Assembly: GCF_014651875.1 (NCBI RefSeq)
Contig: NZ_BMXS01000006.1
Span: 62,001-126,000, forward strand
DNA length: 64,000 bases
Reading direction: 5' to 3'
Origin: Litchfieldella qijiaojingensis
Lineage (GTDB): Bacteria > Pseudomonadota > Gammaproteobacteria > Pseudomonadales > Halomonadaceae
The stretch's first letter is position 1. Each line of letters starts with the position of its first letter. Shown one piece after another: positions 28,296-36,292 of the stretch. A program made the translations under genes and the position numbers. The notes beneath the pieces were generated by a model that made no database searches, had not been told where the DNA came from, and saw only the letters and a program-made list of their open reading frames with translations.

Positions 28296-29525
28296 ATGCG
28301 TTCTGATCGCCTGCCTGCTACCACTTGGTGGTTGATCCTGTGTGGCTCATTGCTGCTCATGCTTTCGTTCGGTCTTCGCTCCAGTTTCGGGTTGTTCGTG
28401 CAGCCTCTCAACGAGACCAACGGCTGGGGGCGCGACATCATCGGCCTGGCCTTGGCGATCCAGAACCTGAGCTGGGGCGTGATTGCGGTATTGGCCGGTG
28501 GGTTGGCCGACCGCGTGGGTACGGTGCGTGTCCTCATCGGAGGGGCTGTGCTTTATGCCCTAGGCATGTGGCTGACCGCGGACGTGGATCAGGTCTGGGT
28601 GCTGCATGGCGGTGCCGGGCTGTTGGTCGGTGCCGGCGTGGCGGGTACGGCGTTTGGCATCGTGTTGCCGGCGATGGCACGGGTGGTGGACGAGTCCCGG
28701 CGCCAATGGGTGTTGGGGATCGGAACGGCAGCGGGATCCATGGGCCAGTTCCTGCTGGCGCCGGTGGTGCAGGGGCTGATCGACTGGCTGGGATGGAGTG
28801 GCGCGCTCAATGCCATGGCGCTGATGAGCTTGATGATGGCGCTGCTGGCCATGCCGCTGGCTGCATCGGACAAGGGCCCGGGTGGCGCCGCGCAGAGTGT
28901 TACGCCTGGAGAATTTGCCGCGACGCTCAAGCTGGCGCGTGGCCACGTCTCCTACTGGCTGCTGACCGCTGGCTTCTTCGTCTGTGGCTTCCACCTCGCC
29001 TTCATCACCGTGCATATGCCGGCCTTCCTGGTCGATGCCGGCTTCGATGCCAAGGTCGGCGCCTGGTCGATCAGCCTAATCGGGCTGTGCAACGTGGTGG
29101 GCGCCTTCATGGCAGGGGTGATTTCCGGGCGAGTCTCCAAGCGCCTGGTGCTGATCGCAATCTATGGCGGGCGTGCCGTGGCCATCACGCTGTTCATGTT
29201 GTTGCCGCTGAGCTTGACCAGCGTGCTGGCGTTCAGCTGTGCGATGGGTTTCCTGTGGCTGGCCACCGTACCGCCGACCACCGGTCTGGTGGCGACCATG
29301 TTCGGCACTCGCTACATGGCCACACTGTATGGCGTGGTATTCCTCAGCCACCAGATTGGCAGCTTCACTGGTGTGTGGCTGGGTGGCTGGCTCTACGAGA
29401 CGACCGGCACGTATGATGTGGTGTGGTGGAGCGGCGTGGTGCTGAGCCTGGTGACCATGGCGCTGCACTGGCCGATTCGTGAGACAGCCGCCTTGGACGA
29501 GCCGAAGGCGGCCGTCGCCACCTGA
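28296..29525 (+). CDS. MFS transporter (OFA/monocarboxylate-like)
   Basis: 409 residues with 12 predicted membrane segments. Motif A-like loops are present: GGLADRVGTVRVLIGGA after helix 2 and GVISGRVSKRLVLIAIYGGRA after helix 8. The overall look (LRSSFGLFVQPLNETNGWGRDIIGLALAIQNLSWG) is that of the oxalate/formate antiporter and monocarboxylate branch, so a small organic acid is a plausible substrate; this is inference. ATG 28296 is chosen because of GGAG upstream. It is divergent from the GcvA-like LysR gene. Confidence 0.88.
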   Translation: MRSDRLPATTWWLILCGSLLLMLSFGLRSSFGLFVQPLNETNGWGRDIIGLALAIQNLSWGVIAVLAGGLADRVGTVRVLIGGAVLYALGMWLTADVDQVWVLHGGAGLLVGAGVAGTAFGIVLPAMARVVDESRRQWVLGIGTAAGSMGQFLLAPVVQGLIDWLGWSGALNAMALMSLMMALLAMPLAASDKGPGGAAQSVTPGEFAATLKLARGHVSYWLLTAGFFVCGFHLAFITVHMPAFLVDAGFDAKVGAWSISLIGLCNVVGAFMAGVISGRVSKRLVLIAIYGGRAVAITLFMLLPLSLTSVLAFSCAMGFLWLATVPPTTGLVATMFGTRYMATLYGVVFLSHQIGSFTGVWLGGWLYETTGTYDVVWWSGVVLSLVTMALHWPIRETAALDEPKAAVAT

Positions 29526-29562
29526 GTTAGCCTACACATTGGCGTGGTTCTGGAGAGACCTC

Positions 29563-30021
29563 ATGCTTCTATCGGCGCAAGCCATCGCTGCCATGGTGGG
29601 TGAGAGGAAGGTGCATTTCCTCAACCCTCAGGCCGTCCGGCTCAACAAGTCGTTGGGCGATGCGGTGGGAATGAAGAACCTCGGTGTGCACCTGATCACC
29701 GTCGAGCCCGGTCACTTCTCGACCGAGTTTCACGTACACCACTACGAGGAGGAGGCCATCTACGTCCTCGCCGGGCAGGCAAGTTTGACTCTGGGCGAAG
29801 AGACGCACCATATCGGACCGGGCGATTTCATCGGTTGCCCGATCAACGGCGTTGCCCATGAGATGTTCAACGACGGCGACGAGCCCTTGGTGTGTCTGGT
29901 AGTTGGCCAGCGGCTAGCCCAGGACGTGACCGACTACCCGCGTCAGCGGAAGAGACTGTATCGAAATAGCGGCGAGTGGAACGTCGTGGATCATGACGAT
30001 ATTGAATCATTCAAGCGCTGA
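29563..30021 (+). CDS. Cupin domain protein
   Basis: 152 residues. The single cupin fold is clear from the metal-site motif FHVHHYEEEAIYVLAG (two or three histidines plus glutamate) and the second motif GDFIGCPINGVAHEMFN with the last histidine. The C-terminal tail (NSGEWNVVDHDDIESFKR) is typical of stand-alone cupins that follow a transporter. It starts 37 bases after the MFS stop, on the same strand, with TGGAGAG upstream, so the two are probably one operon. Substrate unknown. Confidence 0.85.
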   Translation: MLLSAQAIAAMVGERKVHFLNPQAVRLNKSLGDAVGMKNLGVHLITVEPGHFSTEFHVHHYEEEAIYVLAGQASLTLGEETHHIGPGDFIGCPINGVAHEMFNDGDEPLVCLVVGQRLAQDVTDYPRQRKRLYRNSGEWNVVDHDDIESFKR

Positions 30022-30055
30022 TAGAGGCTCTTGCTCACCTATCCATGGAGGGGTT

Positions 30056-30103
30056 ATGGAAATTCGATCCTATCGACCGGGCGATGAAGAGCCGCGCCGA
30101 TGA
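30056..30103 (+). other. 15-codon leader ORF overlapping the rhomboid start
   Basis: GGAGGGG precedes ATG 30056, which opens a 15-residue frame MEIRSYRPGDEEPRR ending in TGA that overlaps the rhomboid ATG (ATGA at 30100-30103). The peptide matches the usual N-terminus of GNAT acetyltransferases (MEIR.YRPGDE). It could be a truncated remnant or a coupling leader that supplies ribosomes to the rhomboid gene, whose own ribosome site is weak. Confidence 0.5.
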
Positions 30104-30705
30104 GCATCACCCTTGTCCTGATCGCTATCACCGTCGTCATCTCCCTGCTAGCCTGGCAACAGCCGCGCCTGCTCGATGCCCTGATTTTCTGGCCGCCCGG
30201 GGTGGCGAAGGGCCAGTGGTGGCGTCTGCTCAGCCATGGTTTCATTCATGCCGATGGCGCCCACTTGCTGTTCAACATGGTCACCCTGTATTTCTTCGGT
30301 ACGGTGATGGAACGAGTGTTGACGCCACGAATCGGCTCGATGGGATTCGTATTCTTCTATCTGGCCGGTATCCTGATCGCGATCCTGCCTAGCCATTTTC
30401 GCCACCGGCGCGATGCCAACTACCGTAGTCTGGGAGCTTCCGGCGCGGTCGCCGCCATGCTGTTCGCCTATATCCTGCTGCAGCCCTGGTCGCTGCTGTT
30501 GGTGTTCTTCGTACCGGTTCCGGCTATCGTGTTCGCGGCTGCCTATGTGGCCTACTCGATCTGGGCACAACGGCGTGGGAGCGACAACATCAATCACAGC
30601 GCACACCTGTGGGGCGGAGCCTGGGGCGTGGTATTCCTTGTTTGGCTCGAACCGAGGCTAGTAGCGCGGTTCATGAACGAATTGCTGGCACCCTTGGGCA
30701 CGTGA
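30100..30705 (+). CDS. Rhomboid family intramembrane serine protease
   Basis: 201 residues with six hydrophobic segments. Family landmarks: WWRLLSHGFIHADGAHLLFNM (the loop-helix region with conserved His and Asn), the catalytic serine in SLGASGAVAAM (GxSG), and the catalytic histidine in NINHSAHLWGGAWG. Rhomboids cut transmembrane segments of other proteins. The ATG overlaps the stop of a 15-codon leader frame. It is convergent with the DUF1428 gene. Confidence 0.9.
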   Translation: MSITLVLIAITVVISLLAWQQPRLLDALIFWPPGVAKGQWWRLLSHGFIHADGAHLLFNMVTLYFFGTVMERVLTPRIGSMGFVFFYLAGILIAILPSHFRHRRDANYRSLGASGAVAAMLFAYILLQPWSLLLVFFVPVPAIVFAAAYVAYSIWAQRRGSDNINHSAHLWGGAWGVVFLVWLEPRLVARFMNELLAPLGT

Positions 30706-30758
30706 CAAGGCCGCGGTGCCCCGGTGCCAGCAAAACCAGCTTCGTTGCCATTCCAAGG

Positions 30759-31115
30759 CTAGAGGTCGATCATCACCTCAAACCCGCCCCAAAACATGCG
30801 CTTGGCATCGAAGGGCATCGTCTTCGGGTCCATGTCGGCGATACGTGGATCTTTCATGACTTGCTCGTTGACGCGATCGCGATGCTCACGCGACTCATAC
30901 ACGATGTAGGAGAACACCACCGTTTCGTCGTCCTTGAGGTTAACGCTTTGCGGGAAAGAGGTGACCTGGCCAGGCTGCACGTCGTCGGCCAGGCATTCGA
31001 CGACCTTGAGTGCGCCATACTCGCGCCAGATCTCGCCTGCTTCCTGGGCCAGGCGGCGATAGGCTTCCACATTCTCCCTGGGAACCGGCAGGACGAAGCT
31101 GTCGATGTAGTTCAT
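30759..31115 (-). CDS. DUF1428 family protein
   Basis: 118 residues. The start NYIDSFVLPVPRENVEAYRRLAQEAG and the middle VVFSYIVYESREHRDRVNEQVMKDPR are characteristic of DUF1428, a dimeric alpha/beta-barrel family of unknown function related to NIPSNAP/ABM folds. An upstream ATG at 31124 overlaps the preceding stop (ATGA), but ATG 31115 fits the family N-terminus and has AGGGAGG about 10 bases upstream. It is the third gene of an operon with a YCII and a VOC protein. Confidence 0.85.
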   Translation of the reverse strand: MNYIDSFVLPVPRENVEAYRRLAQEAGEIWREYGALKVVECLADDVQPGQVTSFPQSVNLKDDETVVFSYIVYESREHRDRVNEQVMKDPRIADMDPKTMPFDAKRMFWGGFEVMIDL

Positions 31116-31120
31116 AACGT

Positions 31121-31537
31121 TCATTCCTCCCTAAGCGTTCCCATGTCACGAAAGCGCTCGATCGACTCGCTGGGGCCGAAATCCTCCAGTTCGAACAGTT
31201 GGCGCACTTCGATCTCGGCTTTTCCGCCATCGACGGCGGGATTGGGGAAGCGTTTCGTCCACTCGAGCGCTTCTTCTCGTGACTGCACCTGAATGAGGGT
31301 GTAGCCGGCGATCAGCTCCTTGGTTTCGACGAAGGGGCCGTCGGTCACGCTATGCTTATCGCCGTCGTAGTGGATACGCCAGCCCTTGGAACTGGGCTGA
31401 AGGCCCGAGGCATCGAGCAGGAGGCCGGCTTTGGCCAACTCCTCATGATAATCAGCCATCGCCGCGATCAGCTTGTCCTCGGGCATCACACCCGCTTCCG
31501 AGTCCAGGGTGGCCTTGACCAGAATCATGAAACGCAT
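31121..31537 (-). CDS. YCII-related protein (DGPF type)
   Basis: 138 residues. A YCII/PhnB-type ferredoxin-like domain: MRFMILVKAT at the start, then the hallmark TDGPFVETKELIAGYTLIQVQSREEALEW. Family members are small dimers sometimes fused to sigma factors or found with VOC proteins. The start is fixed by a GGAG site and by the length of the domain; the extended frame upstream is not supported. It lies 2 bases after the VOC stop and overlaps the DUF1428 region. Confidence 0.87.
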   Translation of the reverse strand: MRFMILVKATLDSEAGVMPEDKLIAAMADYHEELAKAGLLLDASGLQPSSKGWRIHYDGDKHSVTDGPFVETKELIAGYTLIQVQSREEALEWTKRFPNPAVDGGKAEIEVRQLFELEDFGPSESIERFRDMGTLREE

Positions 31538-31539
31538 CG

Positions 31540-31962
31540 TTACTCCTCCTTCTCGCAGTTGATCATCCATGGCACGCCATATTGATCGGTCAGCATGCCG
31601 AAGCGCTTGGCCCAGAAGGTTTCCTCGAGCGGCATCTGCACCGTGCCGTTGTCCGCCAAGGCCTGGAAGATGCGTTCGGCTTCCTCCGGGGTGTCGATAT
31701 TGAGCGTAATGTGGGCACCCTTGATGGCTTCGAATGGGACAGGACAATCGGGCGTCACATCGGAGCCCATCACCCATTGGCCGTCCACTTCCAGCCGGGC
31801 ATGCATGATCTTGTCGCGGTGTTCCGGCGGCGTTTGCATGCAGTCTTCCGGGGCTTCCGCATAGGTGTGCATCGCCACGATGTTGCCGCGGAGACAGCGT
31901 GCGTAGAATTGGAAGGCGGTCTTGCAGTCACCTTTGAAGGTGAGATAGGTGCTCAGGCGCAT
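31540..31962 (-). CDS. VOC family protein (PhnB-like)
   Basis: 140 residues of the vicinal oxygen chelate/glyoxalase fold, PhnB branch: STYLTFKGDCKTAFQFYARCLRG, IMHARLEVDGQWVMGSD, and a C-terminal EETFWAKRFGMLTDQYGVPWMINC, very typical of PhnB-like proteins. Most lack full metal ligands and have unknown activity. ATG 31962 has CGGAGGA upstream. It is the first gene of the VOC-YCII-DUF1428 operon. Confidence 0.88.
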   Translation of the reverse strand: MRLSTYLTFKGDCKTAFQFYARCLRGNIVAMHTYAEAPEDCMQTPPEHRDKIMHARLEVDGQWVMGSDVTPDCPVPFEAIKGAHITLNIDTPEEAERIFQALADNGTVQMPLEETFWAKRFGMLTDQYGVPWMINCEKEE

Positions 31963-32053
31963 GGTGTTGTCCTCCGAGTTGGTTTCCACACACTAGTCGA
32001 ATGGCATCGCGTCAGTTCGACAGGGCGATGGATTCTTTTGGCCAGAGGTTTTG

Positions 32054-32695
32054 CTAGCCATAGGTTGGCCGCTGGGGCCACCCCGGCGGTGAATCCTCGA
32101 AGTCCTCCTGGCGGCCGTATGGCGTGCGGTCGAGAAGAGCATAGGCGTCGGTGAGGCTTTCGCAGCCGCGGGCGTAGGTCGAGTAGGTGTGGAAGACCTC
32201 GTCTCCGAGGCGGAAGAACACGCTCAGGCCGTGGCATTCGCCCGACATGAAGTGTGGCTCGTCGCTGCGCTGCTTAAGTTCCGCCTTGCTGCAATAGTTG
32301 TATTCGGGAAGGGCAACGCTCTCGTCGAGGGTGACGTGGAAGTCGTAGTTGAAATCGCTGCCGTGGGACGAGACCCAGGGCCAGCGCCAGCCTTGCTGGG
32401 CCTTGTAGGCCTCGAGCTTGGCCAGCGGCGCGCGGGAGACGAGCGCGAAACTGGTATCGCGATCATGCAGTAGCGAGAGATCGCCCAGGGCGTTCACGAA
32501 GCCCGTGCAGCCGCTGCAGCCGTTGTCCCACTCCGGGTCGAACATGAAGTGGTAGACGGTGAGCCGGCGACGCTCGGCACTCACCGCATCCATCTGATGG
32601 GTCAGGGCCTTCTCTTTCGTCAGCAGCCGCTTGCGAGCCTCGAGCCAAGTGTCGCGAGGGGCAATCTCGGGATGTGCCACTTCGTTGTGTGCCAT
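32054..32695 (-). CDS. DUF899 family thioredoxin-like protein with internal gap (copy 1)
   Basis: 213 residues. DUF899 proteins adopt a thioredoxin-like fold; the motif [16 protein letters not shown] holds the CxxC pair, and [11 protein letters not shown] and [14 protein letters not shown] are strongly conserved. Compared with the second copy at 34468, about 30 residues are missing between AERRR and LTVYHFMF (the stretch PWVKVEKEYVFDTLEGR... in the paralogue). The gap is in frame. Start ATG 32695 follows AGGAGATA. It is part of a group of redox-type small genes. Confidence 0.85.
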   Translation of the reverse strand: MAHNEVAHPEIAPRDTWLEARKRLLTKEKALTHQMDAVSAERRRLTVYHFMFDPEWDNGCSGCTGFVNALGDLSLLHDRDTSFALVSRAPLAKLEAYKAQQGWRWPWVSSHGSDFNYDFHVTLDESVALPEYNYCSKAELKQRSDEPHFMSGECHGLSVFFRLGDEVFHTYSTYARGCESLTDAYALLDRTPYGRQEDFEDSPPGWPQRPTYG

Positions 32696-32785
32696 GACGA
32701 TATCTCCTGTTGCCATCGTTGCAGGAGATAGTCGTTCGGGGCATTCGAGAATCGACAGTGGCCGCGATATCGAGATGTGGACGTG

Positions 32786-33424
32786 TTAGTACGCCACGCA
32801 GAAACGTTGGTTGCGATGTCGTGGCTCTTCCACCTCGTCGAGCATGGCCACAGCGTAGTCCTGCACCGAGATGAGGCTATTGCCCTCGGCGTCGGTGAGC
32901 AGTTGGTCGCTGCCAAGCCGGAAGTTACCGGTGCGCTCGCCGGGGAATATTTCGGCAGCGGGGGAGAGAAAGGTCCAGGTTTGAGCATCCTGATCGCGCA
33001 GTCGCTCCAGGGCCGCCTTGGCACCTTCGGCGGAAGTCTTGTATTCAGCGGGGAAATCGGGCGTATCGATCAGCAACTGGCCGGGAGCCACTTCCAGCGA
33101 ACCGGCACCACCGACGACCAACAGGCGTTCGACACCGGCGGCCATAGTGGCGGCAAGGATCGAATCGAACCCTTGGACATAATAGCCGCGAACGTCCTGC
33201 TGGGCGTGACCGCTGAAGGCACTGAGCACCACGTCGGCCTCACGCAACTGTTCCGTGAGTGCCTGGGTATCGAGAACGTCGCTTTTCTCGACCGTCAGGT
33301 TGGGGCGTGCTTCGATGCGCTCCGGCCGGGTCACCAGTGCCTTGACCTGGTGGCCGCGTTGCAGGGCTTCGTCGCGTAGTGCCGAGCCAATGAAACCGCT
33401 GGCACCGATAAGTGCAATCTTCAT
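32786..33424 (-). CDS. NAD(P)-binding Rossmann-fold protein (atypical SDR)
   Basis: 212 residues. MKIALIGASGFIGSALRDEALQRGHQVKALVTRPE is the dinucleotide-binding start, and VERLLVVGGAGSLEVAPG a family hallmark of NAD(P)H-binding proteins of the NmrA/YwnB type. Catalytic Tyr-x-x-x-Lys is not obvious (EYKTSAEGAK is at the usual place). ATG 33424 has GAGAGGG upstream; the longer frame is unsupported. It is divergent from a LysR gene (starts 128 bases apart), the probable regulator. Confidence 0.87.
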   Translation of the reverse strand: MKIALIGASGFIGSALRDEALQRGHQVKALVTRPERIEARPNLTVEKSDVLDTQALTEQLREADVVLSAFSGHAQQDVRGYYVQGFDSILAATMAAGVERLLVVGGAGSLEVAPGQLLIDTPDFPAEYKTSAEGAKAALERLRDQDAQTWTFLSPAAEIFPGERTGNFRLGSDQLLTDAEGNSLISVQDYAVAMLDEVEEPRHRNQRFCVAY

Positions 33425-33551
33425 GGGTCCCTCTCCTCGAAAGATAAGTAATGGCAACGATGGTGCGGCTATTGTCATGTCGAACATTGATGTGAAAAAT
33501 AGCCCAATCGATAATTTACTGTTGTTTTTTCAATAACAATCAGGAGTTGGC

Positions 33552-34454
33552 ATGGCCAATAACGATGGCCTGGATCTCAATGGGTTGCCGATCTTCGTCG
33601 CCCTGGTGGAGGCGGGCAGCTTTACCGCCGCGGCGGAGCGGCTGGGATGCACCAAGACCCGGGTGAGTCTGCAGATTCGTCAATTGGAAGAGCGGCTGGG
33701 AGTTGCGTTGTTCCATCGCACCACTCGCCGGGTCAACCTGACCGAGGCGGGCGAAGCCTTCTATCGTGAGTGTCGCCCCTTGCTGGATGGATTGGGTCAA
33801 GCGGTGAGCGCGGTGGAGTCGCATCGGCATTCCTTGAAAGGGGAATTGCGCATCACGGCACCAGAGGGTTATGCGGCGCAGGTCATAGGCTCGGCGGTGG
33901 TGAAGTTCAGTGCGGAACATCCCGAGCTTGCCATCGAACTGCGTAGCGACGACCGGGTGAGTGACATGGTCAAGGAAGGCATTGACCTGGCGATTCGGGC
34001 GGGTTGGTTGAGGGATTCTTCGCTGCGCTCCAGCCGGCTTGGCAGTTTTCGCCAGTATGTGGTGACCTCGCCCATCTATCTCAAAAGACACGGTATCCCC
34101 CAGCAGCCGGAGGAACTCGCTCACCTCGACTGGGTCGCCTTCACGCGACTGCCTTCGCCGTTGACCTGGACCTTCCGCAAGGAGCACGAAGAGCGCAAGG
34201 TTCAGATGCATGCACGCTTGAAAGCCAACTCCGCCGGGGCATTGAGCACGCTGCTCGCCGCCGGTGCTGGTGTCTCGGTGCTGGCGGACATCCCCGCCGA
34301 CGCGGAGATCCGCGCCGGCAGACTGGTGAGAATACTGGAGGATTGGTCGCTGCCGGAGGGCGGTGTGCATGCCGTCTACCCACCGGGACGTCATGTGCCC
34401 GCCAAGGTAAGGGCCTTTGTGAACTTCCTCCGTCAGTACCTCGAGACTCGCTGA
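33552..34454 (+). CDS. LysR family regulator (CrgA/DsdC-like group)
   Basis: 300 residues. The winged helix-turn-helix is VEAGSFTAAAERLGCTKTRVSLQIRQLEERLG, followed by the wing FHRTTRRVNLTEAGEAFY. The effector domain holds GELRITAPEGYAAQVIG, typical of the large subgroup that regulates divergent oxidoreductase genes. A weak dyad TTGTT (33522-33526)/AACAA (33535-33539) precedes its start. The gene is divergent from the NAD(P)-binding protein at 32786 and convergent with the DUF899 gene. Confidence 0.9.
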   Translation: MANNDGLDLNGLPIFVALVEAGSFTAAAERLGCTKTRVSLQIRQLEERLGVALFHRTTRRVNLTEAGEAFYRECRPLLDGLGQAVSAVESHRHSLKGELRITAPEGYAAQVIGSAVVKFSAEHPELAIELRSDDRVSDMVKEGIDLAIRAGWLRDSSLRSSRLGSFRQYVVTSPIYLKRHGIPQQPEELAHLDWVAFTRLPSPLTWTFRKEHEERKVQMHARLKANSAGALSTLLAAGAGVSVLADIPADAEIRAGRLVRILEDWSLPEGGVHAVYPPGRHVPAKVRAFVNFLRQYLETR

Positions 34455-34467
34455 CTACCCTTTCGGA

Positions 34468-35199
34468 TTATCTTGCCTCTTCGTATTCGTCGTGGCGTTT
34501 CACCCAATCCATCAGGTTGTGGTGGGGCCCCGTCTCGTTGCGACCTTTCGGCGTCATGTCGAGCAGCATGTAGGTGCTGTCGACGAGTTCGTCGCCACGG
34601 CCGTAGGTCGAATAGGTGTGGAAAACATCGCCGTTGGCGTCCTGGTAGAACACGCTGAGACCGGATAGATCCTCGATCGAGACATCGGTCGTCGTATAGT
34701 TGTAGTAGACCGGCCCCTTGGCGATCTCCTCGGGCCTGAACGAAACATGGAAGTCGTAGTTGAAATCGCTGTCGTGCGAGGAGACCCACTTCACGCGCCA
34801 GCCCATGCGCTTGCGGTAAGTCTCGATCTCGGCGAGCGGCGCCCGCGAGACCCGCACCAGGCTCACGTCATGGTGCTCGAGATGCACCAATGTGCCTTCG
34901 ATGTGATCGGCCGAGAAGGAGCAGCCGACGCAACCCGCGTCCCAGCCTGGCCCGAACATGAAGTGGTGGACGATCAACTGGCTGCGCCCGTCGAACAGCT
35001 CGGCGAGCGTCTTGCGGCCTTCGAGCGTATCGAAGACGTATTCCTTCTCGACTTTCACCCACGGCAAGGCACGGCGCTTGGCGTTCAGGTCATCGCGCAA
35101 GCGGGTCAACTCTTTTTCCCTTGTCAGTAGCTCCTTGCGGGCGGCAAGCCATTCGTCGCGGGATACGACGCGTCGGGATATTTCATCGTGCGGTGACAT
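34468..35199 (-). CDS. DUF899 family thioredoxin-like protein (copy 2)
   Basis: 243 residues, a full-length DUF899 protein. It has LPWVKVEKEYVFDTLEGRKTLAELFDG, the motif WDAGCVGCSFSADHIEG with the CxxC pair, and the conserved block [21 protein letters not shown]. The start ATG 35199 follows AGGAGTAAT. It is the second DUF899 gene within 3 kb. The two are clearly related but diverged, so they are an older duplication or separate imports rather than a fresh copy. Confidence 0.88.
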   Translation of the reverse strand: MSPHDEISRRVVSRDEWLAARKELLTREKELTRLRDDLNAKRRALPWVKVEKEYVFDTLEGRKTLAELFDGRSQLIVHHFMFGPGWDAGCVGCSFSADHIEGTLVHLEHHDVSLVRVSRAPLAEIETYRKRMGWRVKWVSSHDSDFNYDFHVSFRPEEIAKGPVYYNYTTTDVSIEDLSGLSVFYQDANGDVFHTYSTYGRGDELVDSTYMLLDMTPKGRNETGPHHNLMDWVKRHDEYEEAR

Positions 35200-35299
35200 A
35201 AGGATTACTCCTATTGCTGTCGTTGCACGAGTTAGTCGTTCGCGGAAGTGGGGATTCGACAGTGGGTCGAGCAAATTCAGCTATGATCCATCGCTTGCG

Positions 35300-35725
35300 T
35301 CAGCCCACACTTGGGTGCGCAGTGCTGGCGATCTCGTCGTAGCCGTGCCCGACAAACTGCACGAAGCAGAAGCCGTGGCCGAAAGGGTCGGCCATTAGCG
35401 CCAGCTTGCCCCACTCATGAGTGGTGACAGGCTGCTCCAACTTAGCGCCAGCAGAGACTGCCGTCTCCACGGCCGCATCAATGTCTTCGACCACGAAATC
35501 CAAATGGATCGGTGTCCAGTGCCGGCCGTAATGACGATGCTGTTCATCGTTCTCCCAGGCGGGAGTGCCGGCGCGCTTGGCCAGCAGGTAGAGCGGCGCC
35601 GGGCCGCCGAGCAATTCCACGCCATCGTCGCCGAATCGACGGCCGACCTTGAGTCCGAAGGCGGTGGTGTAGAACCCGATGGCACGTTCGAGATCGTCCA
35701 CATCGAGATTGACGAGGAAGTCCAT
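35300..35725 (-). CDS. VOC family protein (glyoxalase-like)
   Basis: 141 residues: VNLDVDDLERAIGFYTTAFGLKVGRRF at the start, IHLDFVVEDIDAAVETAVSAGAKLEQPV in the second module, ending DPFGHGFCFVQFVGHGYDE. These two beta-alpha-beta-beta-beta modules are the VOC fold; His and Glu metal ligands are only partly apparent. ATG 35725 has CAGGAGCG upstream. A 142-bp repeat element lies in its upstream region. Confidence 0.88.
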   Translation of the reverse strand: MDFLVNLDVDDLERAIGFYTTAFGLKVGRRFGDDGVELLGGPAPLYLLAKRAGTPAWENDEQHRHYGRHWTPIHLDFVVEDIDAAVETAVSAGAKLEQPVTTHEWGKLALMADPFGHGFCFVQFVGHGYDEIASTAHPSVG

Positions 35726-35776
35726 GACGGCGCTCCTGCTTCGTCGGTCAGGCAAGATCCGTGTATCCGGTGTAAG

Positions 35777-35918
35777 GGAAACGCTGAATAAATAGGCGAG
35801 CAGCTTCAAGCACAAGGCGCCCGGAGCGCAGCAACCGGAGCATATGGGGTATATGTGAGGCTTGCGAGCACCGCGTAACGCAGTGATTGGGCTGCGCAGG
35901 CCTTTATTCAGTGCTTCC
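35777..35918 (+). mobile_element. 142-bp MITE-like element, copy A
   Basis: Ends GGAAACGCTGAATAAA and, at the right, the complement of GGAAGCACTGAATAAA: 14 of 16 terminal bases match. The element is flanked by TAAG on both sides (35773-35776 and 35919-35922), a probable 4-bp target duplication. Copy B at 51514 has the same length, orientation, terminal repeats and an identical central core around CATATGGGGTATATG. No coding capacity. It sits in the divergent promoter region of the VOC and YrhK genes. Confidence 0.8.
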
Positions 35919-36016
35919 TAAGTGTAAGAGGGAACTTATCACCGCGTGAGGGTCAAGATGCATGGGAACTGACTAATGTGAATGCTGCTCAAGTACTTTG
36001 GAATAGGAGATATGCC

Positions 36017-36292
36017 GTGTCTGATACTCGAGCCGATAATCCGCTTACCCTGCATTTCGGTCGGGAGGAACTGGTGATCCGGCGCCGCTATGAGACGCTC
36101 AGCATCGCCAATGACTTCCTGATCGCCATCTGGTTTCTGGCCGGTAGCATCCTGTTTCTCTATCCCAGCATGGAGAGAGTTGCCGTATGGCTATTCATCA
36201 TCGGTAGCTTCCAGTTCCTGGTTCGTCCCACCATTCGCCTGGCCAGCCACATCCATCTCCAGCGAGTGCCGCCGAGTCATTGGGAGAGTTGA
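36017..36292 (+). CDS. YrhK-like small membrane protein
   Basis: 91 residues with two hydrophobic helices. The sequence HFGREELVIRRRYETLSIANDFLIAIWFLAGSILFL is the YrhK signature, a family of small membrane proteins of unknown function. The start is a GTG at 36017, with AGGAGA 6 bases upstream; the frame is open further back to 35978 but lacks a ribosome site. Its 3' end overlaps the end of the convergent betA by 16 bases. Confidence 0.75.
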   Translation: MSDTRADNPLTLHFGREELVIRRRYETLSIANDFLIAIWFLAGSILFLYPSMERVAVWLFIIGSFQFLVRPTIRLASHIHLQRVPPSHWES

